Of a stretch of 64,000 nt of DNA, positions 16,128 to 24,349 are shown one piece after another; position 1 is the stretch's first letter, and the number at the start of each line of letters is the position of its first letter. The stretch comes from an uncultured Megasphaera sp. GTDB lineage: Bacteria; Bacillota; Negativicutes; Veillonellales; Megasphaeraceae. Below the pieces are notes generated by a model. It was not told the DNA's origin. It made no database searches and saw only the letters and a program-made list of their open reading frames with translations. Where the stretch lies: NCBI GenBank assembly GCA_900540735.1, contig UQHB01000008.1, positions 1 through 64,000 of the forward strand. Direction: 5' to 3'. Both the position numbers and the translations under genes were made by a program.

Positions 16128-16711
16128 TCGGCAAAGCAGGGGCAGGGAAAGATACCTTTGCAGCGATGTTCCCGAAGTTGAGACGATTTGCTTTTGGGGA
16201 CGAAGTACGTAAAATCGTTAGTTTAGCGCAGATTGATGGCTCTGGCGTAGCCTTGGATTATATCGTAGGTCGTTTGGGTATGATGGATTCGCGTATGATT
16301 CTGCTCCTGAAATATGCCGAGAAAAGTAATGCTACAAGAAAGAAGCGTACAGTTCTCCAAGTGGTAGGACAAGGGTTTCGTGATATTGACCCAGATTTTT
16401 GGATTAAGCTCCTTAAAGCCGACATTCACGACGCAGGAGAGCCTCCATATATCATCACAGATTGCCGTTATCGAAACGAATTTGAAGCCTTCCCAAATGA
16501 CGTTTCCGTCTATGTGTATGCTTCTCGAAAGACTCGCATTAAACGCCTGACGCGTCGTGATGGATTCGTTACGTATAAACAGCTGAACCATCCAAGTGAA
16601 AAGGAAATCAACACGTTTTGCGATTTATGCACCTATAAGGTAAATAATACGTGGTTATCTTTGCGAGAATTGCGTCAGAAAGCGGAGGCGATTGCAAAGC
16701 GTGAAGCGTAA
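16118..16711 (+). CDS. deoxynucleoside monophosphate kinase
   Basis: 197 residues beginning directly at the P-loop (MLLVGKAGAGKDTFA), as in T4 gp1-type dNMP kinases. Further markers are QVVGQGFRDIDPDFWI, the substrate-binding ITDCRYRNEFEAF and the LID-like RIKRLTRRDG. It would phosphorylate dNMPs to dNDPs and complements the RNR and dUTPase encoded downstream. The start overlaps the previous gene by 10 nt. Confidence 0.85.
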   Translation: MLLVGKAGAGKDTFAAMFPKLRRFAFGDEVRKIVSLAQIDGSGVALDYIVGRLGMMDSRMILLLKYAEKSNATRKKRTVLQVVGQGFRDIDPDFWIKLLKADIHDAGEPPYIITDCRYRNEFEAFPNDVSVYVYASRKTRIKRLTRRDGFVTYKQLNHPSEKEINTFCDLCTYKVNNTWLSLRELRQKAEAIAKREA

Positions 16712-17009
16712 AAGTAACGGACATGTCCCAAACTGGAACAAGATTCGCCAATATGTCCAAGAGCGTGACAAATGGTGTGTCCTTTGCGGAGAAAAAGGTG
16801 AGGAAATCCATCATGTCGTTTATAAAAATGACGGTGGTTCCGATACGCCAGACAATTTAGTTCTCCTTTGCAAAGACTGTCATAAGGCTATCCACGACGA
16901 TGCGCCAAACGAGGCTATGCGATATAAAGGCATTATAAGCGAGAAACAAGCCAAGGAATATCTTCAAAGATATATCAAAGGCGAATTGTGGGGTGAATCG
17001 CATGGTTGA
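16701..17009 (+). CDS. free-standing HNH endonuclease
   Basis: 102 residues from GTG 16701; TTG 16692 is an alternative with closer GGAGG. The HNH fold is complete: W-C-V-L-C-G, EIHHVV, the N-L-V-L-L-C-K-D-C-H segment. The two CxxC pairs form the structural zinc site. In phages such proteins serve packaging, recombination or homing. Here it is inside the replication operon, next to a resolvase-like gene, and not inside an intron. Confidence 0.82.
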   Translation: MKRKSNGHVPNWNKIRQYVQERDKWCVLCGEKGEEIHHVVYKNDGGSDTPDNLVLLCKDCHKAIHDDAPNEAMRYKGIISEKQAKEYLQRYIKGELWGESHG

Positions 17010-17376
17010 CCACCACAAAATAGGCAGAGCGTCACGCAATAAAGGGAAGCGAGGAGAGAGGGAGTTTGCTTCTATTTGTAGAGAATATGGCTTTTTAAAA
17101 GCAAGGAGAATGAGCCAATATTGCGGTTCCACGGGTGACGCTGGGGATGTGGAAGGATTGCCGCATATCCACGTAGAGTGCAAATTCGTAGAGAACCTAA
17201 ATCTACGTAAGGCAATGGAGCAATCGACTAACGATGCTACTGCAAATGGCAACGGTGACGTTCCTATCGTGGCACATAAAAAGAGCCGTCAACCATGGCT
17301 CGTAACGATGTATTTGGAGGACTGGTTTGGATTCTACAGAGATTGGCTTAAGGAGAAGAAAGATGCTCAAATTTGA
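17002..17376 (+). CDS. Holliday-junction-resolvase-like PD-(D/E)XK nuclease
   Basis: 124 residues from ATG 17002, overlapping the HNH gene by 8 nt. The sequence shows GKRGEREFASICREYGF (conserved Glu), STGDAGDVEGLPHIHVECKF (catalytic D and E-x-K) and a following helix KAMEQSTNDA. This is the archaeal Hjc/phage VRR-like arrangement. Likely resolves branched DNA before packaging. Confidence 0.78.
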   Translation: MVDHHKIGRASRNKGKRGEREFASICREYGFLKARRMSQYCGSTGDAGDVEGLPHIHVECKFVENLNLRKAMEQSTNDATANGNGDVPIVAHKKSRQPWLVTMYLEDWFGFYRDWLKEKKDAQI

Positions 17377-17539
17377 GGCAGCAAATCGATTCCGTGAAAT
17401 CCATACGCTAGCGAGTGACTTAGCAAAGGTGTCTGGTTCATGGGATGGATTAAAATTTGAAAGCCGTCTGCATACCGTAGAGGAATTGACAGCGGCAATT
17501 CAAGATAAAATTCAATGGCTAAAGGAGAATAAGCAATGA
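17363..17539 (+). CDS. hypothetical helical protein
   Basis: 58 residues from ATG 17363 with AAGGAG upstream; overlaps the nuclease end. All-helical by appearance (FEAANRFREIHTLASDLAKV, AAIQDKIQWLKEN). Not recognised. Confidence 0.6.
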   Translation: MLKFEAANRFREIHTLASDLAKVSGSWDGLKFESRLHTVEELTAAIQDKIQWLKENKQ

Positions 17540-17712
17540 AATTTCTAGTACATTTATCAGATGGTTCACAAGGGTATTACACGCCAGATTGTGCGGTGAC
17601 GCTTGAACAAGTCGTTCAGGAAATCGCTCAGTTTGATTATATCTTCTTGGCAGATAATGAAGGTCATGAAGCGATTGCCTTGGTGTCGCAGGTGGTTAGC
17701 GTTGAAGCTTAA
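17536..17712 (+). CDS. hypothetical small protein
   Basis: 58 residues starting at ATG 17536 (AAAGGAG upstream), with a 4-nt overlap (ATGA). Compact alpha/beta pattern (KFLVHLSDGSQGYY, VTLEQVVQEIAQFDYIFLAD). Function unknown. Confidence 0.6.
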   Translation: MKFLVHLSDGSQGYYTPDCAVTLEQVVQEIAQFDYIFLADNEGHEAIALVSQVVSVEA

Positions 17713-18370
17713 GAAAGCGTTTACCTTAGCAGTTGCCGCTTTTATGGCTGTAAGTTTCGCTGTTACTGCGCCTGTGCTTGCCAAAGGCGGTGGCGGCCAT
17801 GCTTCCTCTGGTGGTGGCGGCCATGCTTCCTCTGGTGGTGGCGCAAGGGCAGCTACTAGTTCTGTAAGCCGTAGCAGTGGTGGTTCTTTTGGGGCGGTAA
17901 AAGCGGCTCCTGCCACATCTCGTAGCGGTGGTTCCTTTAGTGCTACGCCAACGAAAACACCTTCGTCTATTGGTGGATTCTTTGGCTCGCCCTCCAAGGC
18001 AACACCGAGTAGAAGCGGAGGCAACTTTAATAGTACGCCTGCTTCTTCGAGTCGTAGCGGTGGCGGCTACTTCAATAGTAACCGTCCTAGTAGTTACGCC
18101 AATGTAAATCATTATTATGGCAACTATGGCAGTGGCTTTAGCGGATTCATGGGTGGCTTTATGGGCGGCATGACGGCAGGCTCACTGATGCATCCTTGGG
18201 GCATGTATTACCCGATGGCAGGTGGCTACGGCTACACTGCTGCACCACTGAGTTACATGACTTTGTATTTAATCATTGACTTGATTGCATTTATTATTGT
18301 TTGCGTAGTGGTCTATAAACTCTACAAATATTGGAAACAGAGAAGAGAAAATGGGCGGAAACTTGATTAA
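17702..18370 (+). CDS. Gly/Ser-rich exported protein with C-terminal membrane anchor
   Basis: 222 residues from TTG 17702 (AGGTGG upstream); the frame is open further up but that part is out of register with any ribosome binding site. A signal peptide (LKKAFTLAVAAFMAVSFAVTAPVLA) leads into about 150 residues of Gly/Ser repeats, including a tandem GGGGHASS duplication and repeated SRSGG blocks. One transmembrane helix (YLIIDLIAFIIVCVVVYKLY) and a basic cytoplasmic tail close it. Topology suggests a surface-exposed, low-complexity protein. No family assigned. Confidence 0.7.
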   Translation: MKLKKAFTLAVAAFMAVSFAVTAPVLAKGGGGHASSGGGGHASSGGGARAATSSVSRSSGGSFGAVKAAPATSRSGGSFSATPTKTPSSIGGFFGSPSKATPSRSGGNFNSTPASSSRSGGGYFNSNRPSSYANVNHYYGNYGSGFSGFMGGFMGGMTAGSLMHPWGMYYPMAGGYGYTAAPLSYMTLYLIIDLIAFIIVCVVVYKLYKYWKQRRENGRKLD

Positions 18371-18591
18371 AGCAGAACGAGAAAAATTGCGTAAAAAGAA
18401 AAAAATTAAACCAAAAATCTCGTCTTACTAACAGTTCGGGCTATGCACAGACTATTTATGACGACGATGATGGGTTTTTGACAGGTGTTGCTGTTGGAAC
18501 ATTTATGAACTCCTCTTATGATTACAGTTCGTCAGACAGCTACGATTCTTCTGACGACTCTAGCTGGGATAGCGATGGGAGTGATTGGTAA
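18351..18591 (+). pseudogene. small acidic-tailed protein gene with a homopolymer frameshift
   Basis: ATG 18351 opens a 26-codon frame ending at TAA 18431. The +1 frame then continues to TAA 18591 with a coherent composition (DDDDGFLTGVAVGTFMNSS, then SSSDSYDSSDDSSWD). The switch point coincides with the A-rich tract around 18398-18405. Joined, they give about 79 residues: basic N-terminus, hydrophobic glycine stretch, Ser/Asp tail. Either a homopolymer insertion inactivated the gene, or the frameshift is used. The TAA overlaps the dUTPase ATG. Confidence 0.45.
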
Positions 18592-19037
18592 TGGCAACAG
18601 TGAAGCGGATTGAAATTAAGTTTAAAAAACTTCGTCCTGATGCGAAACCGCCAGTAAGTAGTGAAGGTAACGCAGGTTGGGACTTCTACGCACCAGAAGA
18701 TACTACTGTTCATGCTCGTCAAGCAGGGCGGTCTGTTGGTACTGGTATTGCCTTAGAGATTCCAGAAGGGTACTATATGGAACTCTTTATGCGGAGTTCT
18801 TATGGTAAAAAGACTGGCCTTCGCTTAAGTAATCAGGTGGGTGTTATTGATAGAAACTACCGAGGCGAAATCATAGCCCTCTTTGACAACATTGGGAACA
18901 GCGATTATACCATCAAGAAAGGTGAACGATTCGTCCAAGGTATTATCAAGAAAGACGTGCCAGTCGTCTTTAAAGAAGCACAGACGTTAAGTGAGACGAA
19001 CCGTGGTGTAGGCGGTTTTGGTAGTACAGGTAAATAG
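18591..19037 (+). CDS. dut: dUTP pyrophosphatase (trimeric dUTPase)
   Basis: 148 residues with all five dUTPase motifs in order: AGWDFYAP, RSS, GVIDRNYRGEI with the catalytic Asp, GERFVQGII, and the flexible C-terminal P-loop RGVGGFGSTG. It hydrolyses dUTP to dUMP, keeping uracil out of phage DNA. The ATG overlaps the previous stop (TAATG). Confidence 0.95.
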   Translation: MATVKRIEIKFKKLRPDAKPPVSSEGNAGWDFYAPEDTTVHARQAGRSVGTGIALEIPEGYYMELFMRSSYGKKTGLRLSNQVGVIDRNYRGEIIALFDNIGNSDYTIKKGERFVQGIIKKDVPVVFKEAQTLSETNRGVGGFGSTGK

Positions 19038-19048
19038 GAGGAGACATT

Positions 19049-19502
19049 ATGAAATTCAAGCATTTCGTTAACGAGGAGAAGAAGGTTGTTGTTTGCAAGT
19101 TAGATAATGAGGGCACTGGATACACCAAGATGAGTGTTGGCATTGGGTATATTCGGAACATTTTGAAAAAACAGCCAATGCCAACCTGTTTAAAGGACAT
19201 TATCGATGACCTTCTCTGCGATAATTCTCTTTATAAAATCAAAGACGCTCTTCCACGTGATGAACAGTTAGTTGGCATCGCTAGATGTGGCGAGTAAGAC
19301 AAATTTGATGTTCAGAAAGGGAAAGACATCGCTCGTATGCGTCTTGAAGCCAAGTTTATGAATCAAGCACTAAATATCCTCTCGGGCCTTGATTGATGAT
19401 GCCACAAAACTTGGTTATAAAGTTTGCGACAACATTGCAACGAACCTAAAGAAAACTTCTGCGTTGACAGAGCAGGATGAAATCAATAGAGTTTTTGACT
19501 AA
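19049..19502 (+). pseudogene. disrupted hypothetical gene (nonsense plus frameshift)
   Basis: An ATG with AGGAGGAG upstream opens an 82-codon frame that stops at TAA 19295-19297. The same frame continues with a credible helical stretch (DKFDVQKGKDIARMRLEAKFMNQ), then stops at TGA 19394. Coding sense resumes in the +1 frame (ALIDDATKLGYKVCDNIATNL) to TAA 19502. I read the three parts as one gene of about 150 residues carrying a stop mutation and an indel. The 82-residue N-terminal part could still be made. Confidence 0.5.
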
Positions 19503-19521
19503 AACGATAGGAGCATGCACA

Positions 19522-22500
19522 TTGAAAATCATTAAACGTAACGGTAAAACGGAAACGTTCCAGAAACAGAAAATCGTAAACGCTATTTTAAAGGCTATGA
19601 ATAGTCCGAGTGGCGTTTACATCAAAGGGCAAGCCGAAAAGATTGCCAACAATATCGAACAGGATGCCATTCGTGCTTACGAAAAGAGACCGCAGAACAT
19701 CCCAACGGTACAGCAAATCGAAACTGCTGTGTTCTATCAACTCGCAGCGGAACAGAATACCGCAACGGCTAAAGCGTATGAAGCATATCGGTCAATTCAT
19801 GAGTATAAACGGCAGGAAAACACGTCGGATGAAAATATCTTGGCTCTTATTGGTGGCACCAATGAAGATTTACGAGATGAAAACTCTAATAAAAACTCTG
19901 CGGTTCTTTCTACGCAACGTGATTTAATCGCAGGAGAAGTATCCAAGGATATTGCGTATCGCAAATTACTTCCAGAAGACTTGGTGGAAGCGGATAAAAA
20001 CTGCGCTATCCATATTCATGATTTGGACTATATTATGCAAGGTGGTATGAGCAACTGCTGTCTCATTAACCTTAAGGATATGCTTGATAATGGCACGGTT
20101 ATTAATAAGTGCATGGTAGAAACGCCAAAGAGTTTCCATACAGCTTGCACGATTACGACGCAAATTATTGCTCAGGTTGCATCTAGCCAATATGGTGGGC
20201 AAGCTATTAACGGCATTGACCGTATCCTGGCTCCGTACGTACGTAAATCCTTTGAACGGAATTTAGAATTTCTTGTAAATGATAGCGACGTAGACCATAA
20301 GTATGGAGTCCCATATAAGGAATGTGAAAAACTTGCGTGGGATTTAACGAAGCGTGAAATCCGTGATGGGGTTCAGACTATTCAATACCAGCTTAACACG
20401 TTGCAAACAACCAACGGCCAGTCCCCCTTCGTTACTTTGGCGTTACATTTTGAACCAGACTATGAATATGCGAAGGAAGCCGCAATGGTTTGCAAAGAAA
20501 TTTTAAAACAGCGTATTCAAGGGGTGAAAAATGAGCAAGGTGTTGTCATAACCCCGGTATTTCCAAAATTAATCTACGTTCTCGATGAACACAATATTCA
20601 CGAAGACAGCCCGTATTATTACTTAACAAAATTAGCTGCAGAATGTACAACTAAACGGATGTACCCTGACTACGTTTCGGCAAAGAAGATGCGCGAAACA
20701 CATGATGGGCAAGTTTATTCGCCGATGGGATGCTATGTTGGGGATGCTATTGTTACATACCAAACAGAAAATGAAACGAGAAATGAATCGCTTGAACGAG
20801 CATGGAATAATCTCAAATATAAATATCAGGCAATTAAAAACGAAGACGGCGAAGAAATCCTTTGTGCTGACGAAAAGATTTCTAGTCAAGGGAAACTAGT
20901 TCCTATGAGCCGTATCATTCGTAAAAAAGCTCATGATTGGTTACGTTTTACTTTTAGCGGTGGGCGAACAGCAACTGTAACACTTGACCACATTTTCCGC
21001 CTCACAGATGGTAGAGATGTGTTAGCGAAAGATATGACCGTTGGTGATAAAGTCGATTTCGCGCCTGCTACGGTAGACTTGCCTTCTAGAAGTATTGACA
21101 CCTATTTAGCTTGGCTCATTGGCGTAATGGTTTGTGATGGCAGTTATCGGAACCATGTATTTGTCTCTTTAGGGCAAGATAAAGAAGATATTATCGAAAG
21201 AACCTCAAAACTCCTTTCAGATTTCTTCAACTATCCTGTCAAAATCATTGATAAAAGCAAATACGGAATGAAGTACAACTATAAAGAAGTGTCTTTAGAT
21301 AAAGGCCCGTCTAATAAAGCTGACGAAGCTGTTACCTTTTTCTCCTCTATTTTCGGAGGAGTAAAGAAAACAGACCGTCAACTCCCTGCTGACTTCTTAT
21401 TGTGGCCGAGAGAAGCGAGAATGTCTCTCTTGGCAGGTATTGTAGATGCTGACGGATATATTAGCAAAAGCTCTGGCTGTGTAGAGATTGGTAGTACTAA
21501 TAAAGCTTTAGCTCATCAAGAAATGGTTTTAGCTGAATCTCTTGGATTTGACACATCGGTTTATTTAAACCGCTATGATTCAAAAGATAAAAATAAAATT
21601 CGCTATCAAGTATCTTTTATTCCTAACGAAGACCTCGTGAATGCCATGGCTTCCCAAAAGAAGATTAATAATGTTGGTGAGTATCGAGAAAAATGTGCAG
21701 AAAAAGGCGTTATTACCAAGATTGAACCATTACAGTTTGACGCTTGGGCTTATGACGTGACTACAGAAAATGAATTGTTTGACGTAGACGGAATTGTATC
21801 TCATAATTGCCGTTCATTCCTTACCCTTTGGAAAGACGAAAACGGAGAATATAAGTTTGACGGTCGCTTCAATATGGGTGTCGTGAGCTTGAATCTTCCG
21901 CAGATTGCTATTATCGCAAAGGGAGACCAAAAGAAATTCGATGAGCTTTTGCAGAAACGCTTACTCCTCGTTAAAAAAGCATTGCTGTTCCGTTACAATG
22001 CTATGATGGGGAATACAAGCGACATTGCACCTATTCTTTGGCAAAATGGTGCCTATGCACGATTGAAACCAGGGGAAAAGATTGATAAGTACCTCCAAAA
22101 CGGATACTCTACGCTGTCCATTGGTTATATTGGTTTATACGAAGCATGCTATTTAATGCTTGGCGAAAGCAACACAACTCCTAAGGGGTATAAATGGGCA
22201 CTAGAAACATTACAGAAGCTTCGTGATGCTGCCGATAAATGGAAATCAGAAACTGGTTTGGGTTTTTCATTATATGGTAGCCCATCCGAAAGTCTATGCT
22301 ATAAGTTCTGCAAAAAAGACAAGGAACTTTTCGGTGAAATCAAAAACGTAACAGATAAGGGGTGGTATACCAATAGCTATCATGTTGATGTCCGTGAACC
22401 GATTGATTGGGACAAAAAGTGGGAACTCGAAGCCCCATTCCAAAAAATTAGCTCAGGCGGCAACATTAGCTATGTTGAAGTACCAGACATGAAACCTAAT

Positions 22501-22764
22501 CCCGAAGCAGTATTATCTATGATGAAATTCCTCTACGACCATATTCAGTACGCTGAGTTTAACACCAAACTTGATTATTGCCATAAATGTGGCTACGACG
22601 GAGAAATGAAGGTCAATAAAGATGGAGAATGGGAGTGCCCTAAATGTGGCAATACAGACCGCAACTACTTGACCGTTACTAGACGTGTTTGCGGTTATTT
22701 AGGGAGTAATTTCTTTAACAAAGGTAAAACGGCTGAAATTAGTCAGCGCGTCATGCACATCTAG
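19522..22764 (+). CDS. nrdD: anaerobic (class III) ribonucleotide reductase, interrupted by an intein
   Basis: The start is TTG 19522 (AGGAG 9 nt upstream), giving the usual KIIKRNGKTETF opening. The frame extends to 19477 but without a ribosome binding site. Precursor of 1080 residues: ATP-cone (about 1-90), catalytic barrel, intein at residues 404-762, then RSFLTLWKDENG. The zinc site has CHKCG and CPKCG. The glycyl radical motif RRVCGYLGSN lies near the C-terminus. After splicing the enzyme is about 721 residues. It reduces ribonucleotides to deoxyribonucleotides without oxygen and needs the NrdG activase encoded at 22999. Confidence 0.94.
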   Translation: MKIIKRNGKTETFQKQKIVNAILKAMNSPSGVYIKGQAEKIANNIEQDAIRAYEKRPQNIPTVQQIETAVFYQLAAEQNTATAKAYEAYRSIHEYKRQENTSDENILALIGGTNEDLRDENSNKNSAVLSTQRDLIAGEVSKDIAYRKLLPEDLVEADKNCAIHIHDLDYIMQGGMSNCCLINLKDMLDNGTVINKCMVETPKSFHTACTITTQIIAQVASSQYGGQAINGIDRILAPYVRKSFERNLEFLVNDSDVDHKYGVPYKECEKLAWDLTKREIRDGVQTIQYQLNTLQTTNGQSPFVTLALHFEPDYEYAKEAAMVCKEILKQRIQGVKNEQGVVITPVFPKLIYVLDEHNIHEDSPYYYLTKLAAECTTKRMYPDYVSAKKMRETHDGQVYSPMGCYVGDAIVTYQTENETRNESLERAWNNLKYKYQAIKNEDGEEILCADEKISSQGKLVPMSRIIRKKAHDWLRFTFSGGRTATVTLDHIFRLTDGRDVLAKDMTVGDKVDFAPATVDLPSRSIDTYLAWLIGVMVCDGSYRNHVFVSLGQDKEDIIERTSKLLSDFFNYPVKIIDKSKYGMKYNYKEVSLDKGPSNKADEAVTFFSSIFGGVKKTDRQLPADFLLWPREARMSLLAGIVDADGYISKSSGCVEIGSTNKALAHQEMVLAESLGFDTSVYLNRYDSKDKNKIRYQVSFIPNEDLVNAMASQKKINNVGEYREKCAEKGVITKIEPLQFDAWAYDVTTENELFDVDGIVSHNCRSFLTLWKDENGEYKFDGRFNMGVVSLNLPQIAIIAKGDQKKFDELLQKRLLLVKKALLFRYNAMMGNTSDIAPILWQNGAYARLKPGEKIDKYLQNGYSTLSIGYIGLYEACYLMLGESNTTPKGYKWALETLQKLRDAADKWKSETGLGFSLYGSPSESLCYKFCKKDKELFGEIKNVTDKGWYTNSYHVDVREPIDWDKKWELEAPFQKISSGGNISYVEVPDMKPNPEAVLSMMKFLYDHIQYAEFNTKLDYCHKCGYDGEMKVNKDGEWECPKCGNTDRNYLTVTRRVCGYLGSNFFNKGKTAEISQRVMHI
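20731..21807 (+). other. intein with LAGLIDADG homing endonuclease inside NrdD
   Basis: 359 residues inserted in frame between PMG and CRSFL of NrdD. Block A begins with Cys1 (CYVGDAIVTY). Block B is TVTLDHIFRL with the T-x-x-H pattern. Two dodecapeptide motifs (LAWLIGVMVCDGSY and LLAGIVDADGYIS) mark the homing endonuclease. Block F/G reads DVTTENELFDVDGIVSHN, ending in His-Asn followed by extein Cys+1. All residues needed for protein splicing are present. Insertion is at one of the most conserved NrdD sites. Confidence 0.93.
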
Positions 22765-22773
22765 GAGGTATAT

Positions 22774-22986
22774 ATGGAAGATTGGCAAATTCGTTTATGC
22801 AACGAATATTTTGAACTCAATACAAGAATCATGAGCCTGCAACGAGTCCTCTACCATTACAAAAATGGTACGCTTCCGTTTAACCCTGTAGGTGGTATCG
22901 AATTGATGTCGAAGCAGTTGAAGACAATGAAAGCATATAGAGACTGCTTGGAAGAACGGGCAGCACTCGCAGATATTCCATTATAG
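22774..22986 (+). CDS. Acb2/crAss001_48-like small helical protein (candidate cyclic-nucleotide sponge)
   Basis: 70 residues with AGGAGG upstream. The pattern fits the two-helix hairpin family known as crAss001_48-related/Acb2: a first helix WQIRLCNEYFELNTRIMSLQRVL, a loop, and a second helix with L-x-x-Q-x-x-x-M-x-x-Y-x-x-x-L-x-x-R (MSKQLKTMKAYRDCLEERAAL). Acb2 proteins form hexamers that sequester cyclic di- and trinucleotides and block CBASS and Thoeris defences. Family likeness is judged by eye, so the anti-defence role is inferred. It sits between nrdD and nrdG. Confidence 0.6.
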   Translation: MEDWQIRLCNEYFELNTRIMSLQRVLYHYKNGTLPFNPVGGIELMSKQLKTMKAYRDCLEERAALADIPL

Positions 22987-22998
22987 GTGCGTGATAGT

Positions 22999-23511
22999 TT
23001 GAGATATGGACAAATTCGCAAATATGACATCGCCAATGGCCCCGGTATACGAACCACTGTGTTCGTTACTGGTTGCCGCAGGCATTGCAAAGGGTGCTTC
23101 AACCCTGAGTATCAAGATTTCAACGCAGGGAAAACACCAGATACTTCCTTCTTTTTAAAGCTGAGGGAATATCTGGAGAATCCTAGTGTTTCTGGTTTGA
23201 CTCTCCTTGGTGGAGAGCCATTTGAGCCAGAAAATATATGCCTTTGCCTAAAATGTATTCTTCAAGCGGCACACGCGGGGAAGCCTGTATGGGTTTACTC
23301 TGGTTTTACCTTTGAAGAAATCATAAAAGACAAGGACAAGAAAACACTATTAGAATGCTGTGATGTATTAGTGGATGGCCCATTTGTGGAAGTGTTAAAA
23401 GACCCAAGCCTTCGCTTCCGTGGGTCATCTAACCAACGTATCGTAGATGTAAAGAAAAGTTTAAAAGTTGGTAAAGTTGTTTTATGGAAGGATGGCTTCT
23501 ATGACGCTTAA
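22999..23511 (+). CDS. nrdG: anaerobic RNR activating enzyme (radical SAM)
   Basis: About 170 residues from TTG 22999, selected because it gives the family-typical MRYGQIRKYDIANGPGIRTT start and AGGTG lies 10 nt upstream; GTG 22987 is the alternative. The CxxxCxxC cluster motif (CRRHCKGC) binds the 4Fe-4S cluster. GGEPF follows as the SAM-binding motif. It installs the glycyl radical on NrdD, encoded immediately upstream. Confidence 0.93.
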   Translation: MRYGQIRKYDIANGPGIRTTVFVTGCRRHCKGCFNPEYQDFNAGKTPDTSFFLKLREYLENPSVSGLTLLGGEPFEPENICLCLKCILQAAHAGKPVWVYSGFTFEEIIKDKDKKTLLECCDVLVDGPFVEVLKDPSLRFRGSSNQRIVDVKKSLKVGKVVLWKDGFYDA

Positions 23512-23677
23512 AGAGAAAGTTGTAGCAGATGTTAGTGAGTTACTGAAAACTGACGAAGGTATTGCTTCGTTAGCGGTATTATTTGGACTGATTAATTGGC
23601 AAGCCTTTGACCATATTACAGGGGATTCTATTGAGACGATAAAAAGTAGATTAAACGAGGAGTTACCAGATGACTAA
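23501..23677 (+). CDS. hypothetical small helical protein
   Basis: 58 residues from ATG 23501 after GGAAGGATGG, overlapping nrdG. Composition and length resemble the next gene (MTLKEKVVADVSELLKTD versus MTNREFLAKSILDKSND), so the two may be diverged duplicates. Function unknown. Confidence 0.55.
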   Translation: MTLKEKVVADVSELLKTDEGIASLAVLFGLINWQAFDHITGDSIETIKSRLNEELPDD

Positions 23678-23843
23678 CAGAGAATTTCTTGCTAAATCCA
23701 TTTTGGACAAGTCTAATGATGACGTAACAGCCCTATGGATGTTTGTATTAAATTTCATAGATGTAGATATGGTTTTGACCTTTATCGACAAAGATAAATT
23801 CAACGAAGTTAAAGCAGGCTTAGACAAGGAGGTTAGCAAATGA
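23670..23843 (+). CDS. hypothetical small helical protein
   Basis: 57 residues from ATG 23670 (GAGGAG upstream), overlapping the previous gene by 8 nt and the next by 4 nt. Shows the same helical layout as its neighbour (ALWMFVLNFIDVDMVLTFI). Not recognised. Confidence 0.55.
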   Translation: MTNREFLAKSILDKSNDDVTALWMFVLNFIDVDMVLTFIDKDKFNEVKAGLDKEVSK

Positions 23844-24349
23844 ATACATACGTTGTTGCAGAAAATGGTTTCCATGTGGAATATAACGACAATGGTATTA
23901 CCGTGTTTGAAACGCAGGAAGACGCAGAACGCTACACTTTAACGAACGGTGGTGTGATGTATAAAGGGGAAGTAAATCCCCATGATGGACTGCCTGATTA
24001 TGAAGCACCGATGCTTGCTCGTGGTATCGTTTGGCTCGACAAAGACCCTGCTAGCACCCATATCGACGAAGAAATCAACTTTGCGGAAACTGTCGACGAA
24101 GCGCAAAATGAAGAACTCATGGATAAGATTAACCAAGGTGCTATTGGTATCGCTGCGGCACCCATTATCGAAATCTCTGGCATTGAATTAACTACGGTAG
24201 CTTATCGAAGACCTAATGAAGACATATTTGCTTTCCGCAAACGTGTCTATGACGACATGACTAAGAAATACACACGGATGCGCTATGAACGTCCTGAATT
24301 AGACACAAGAGTCAGAAAGACGGCGTTACTTATCGATGACGAAGGTTAA
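23840..24349 (+). CDS. hypothetical protein
   Basis: 169 residues with AAGGAGG upstream. Acidic (VFETQEDAERYTL, TVDEAQNEELMDK), with a C-terminal basic helix (FRKRVYDDMTKKYTRMRYE). No domain recognised. Confidence 0.65.
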   Translation: MNTYVVAENGFHVEYNDNGITVFETQEDAERYTLTNGGVMYKGEVNPHDGLPDYEAPMLARGIVWLDKDPASTHIDEEINFAETVDEAQNEELMDKINQGAIGIAAAPIIEISGIELTTVAYRRPNEDIFAFRKRVYDDMTKKYTRMRYERPELDTRVRKTALLIDDEG

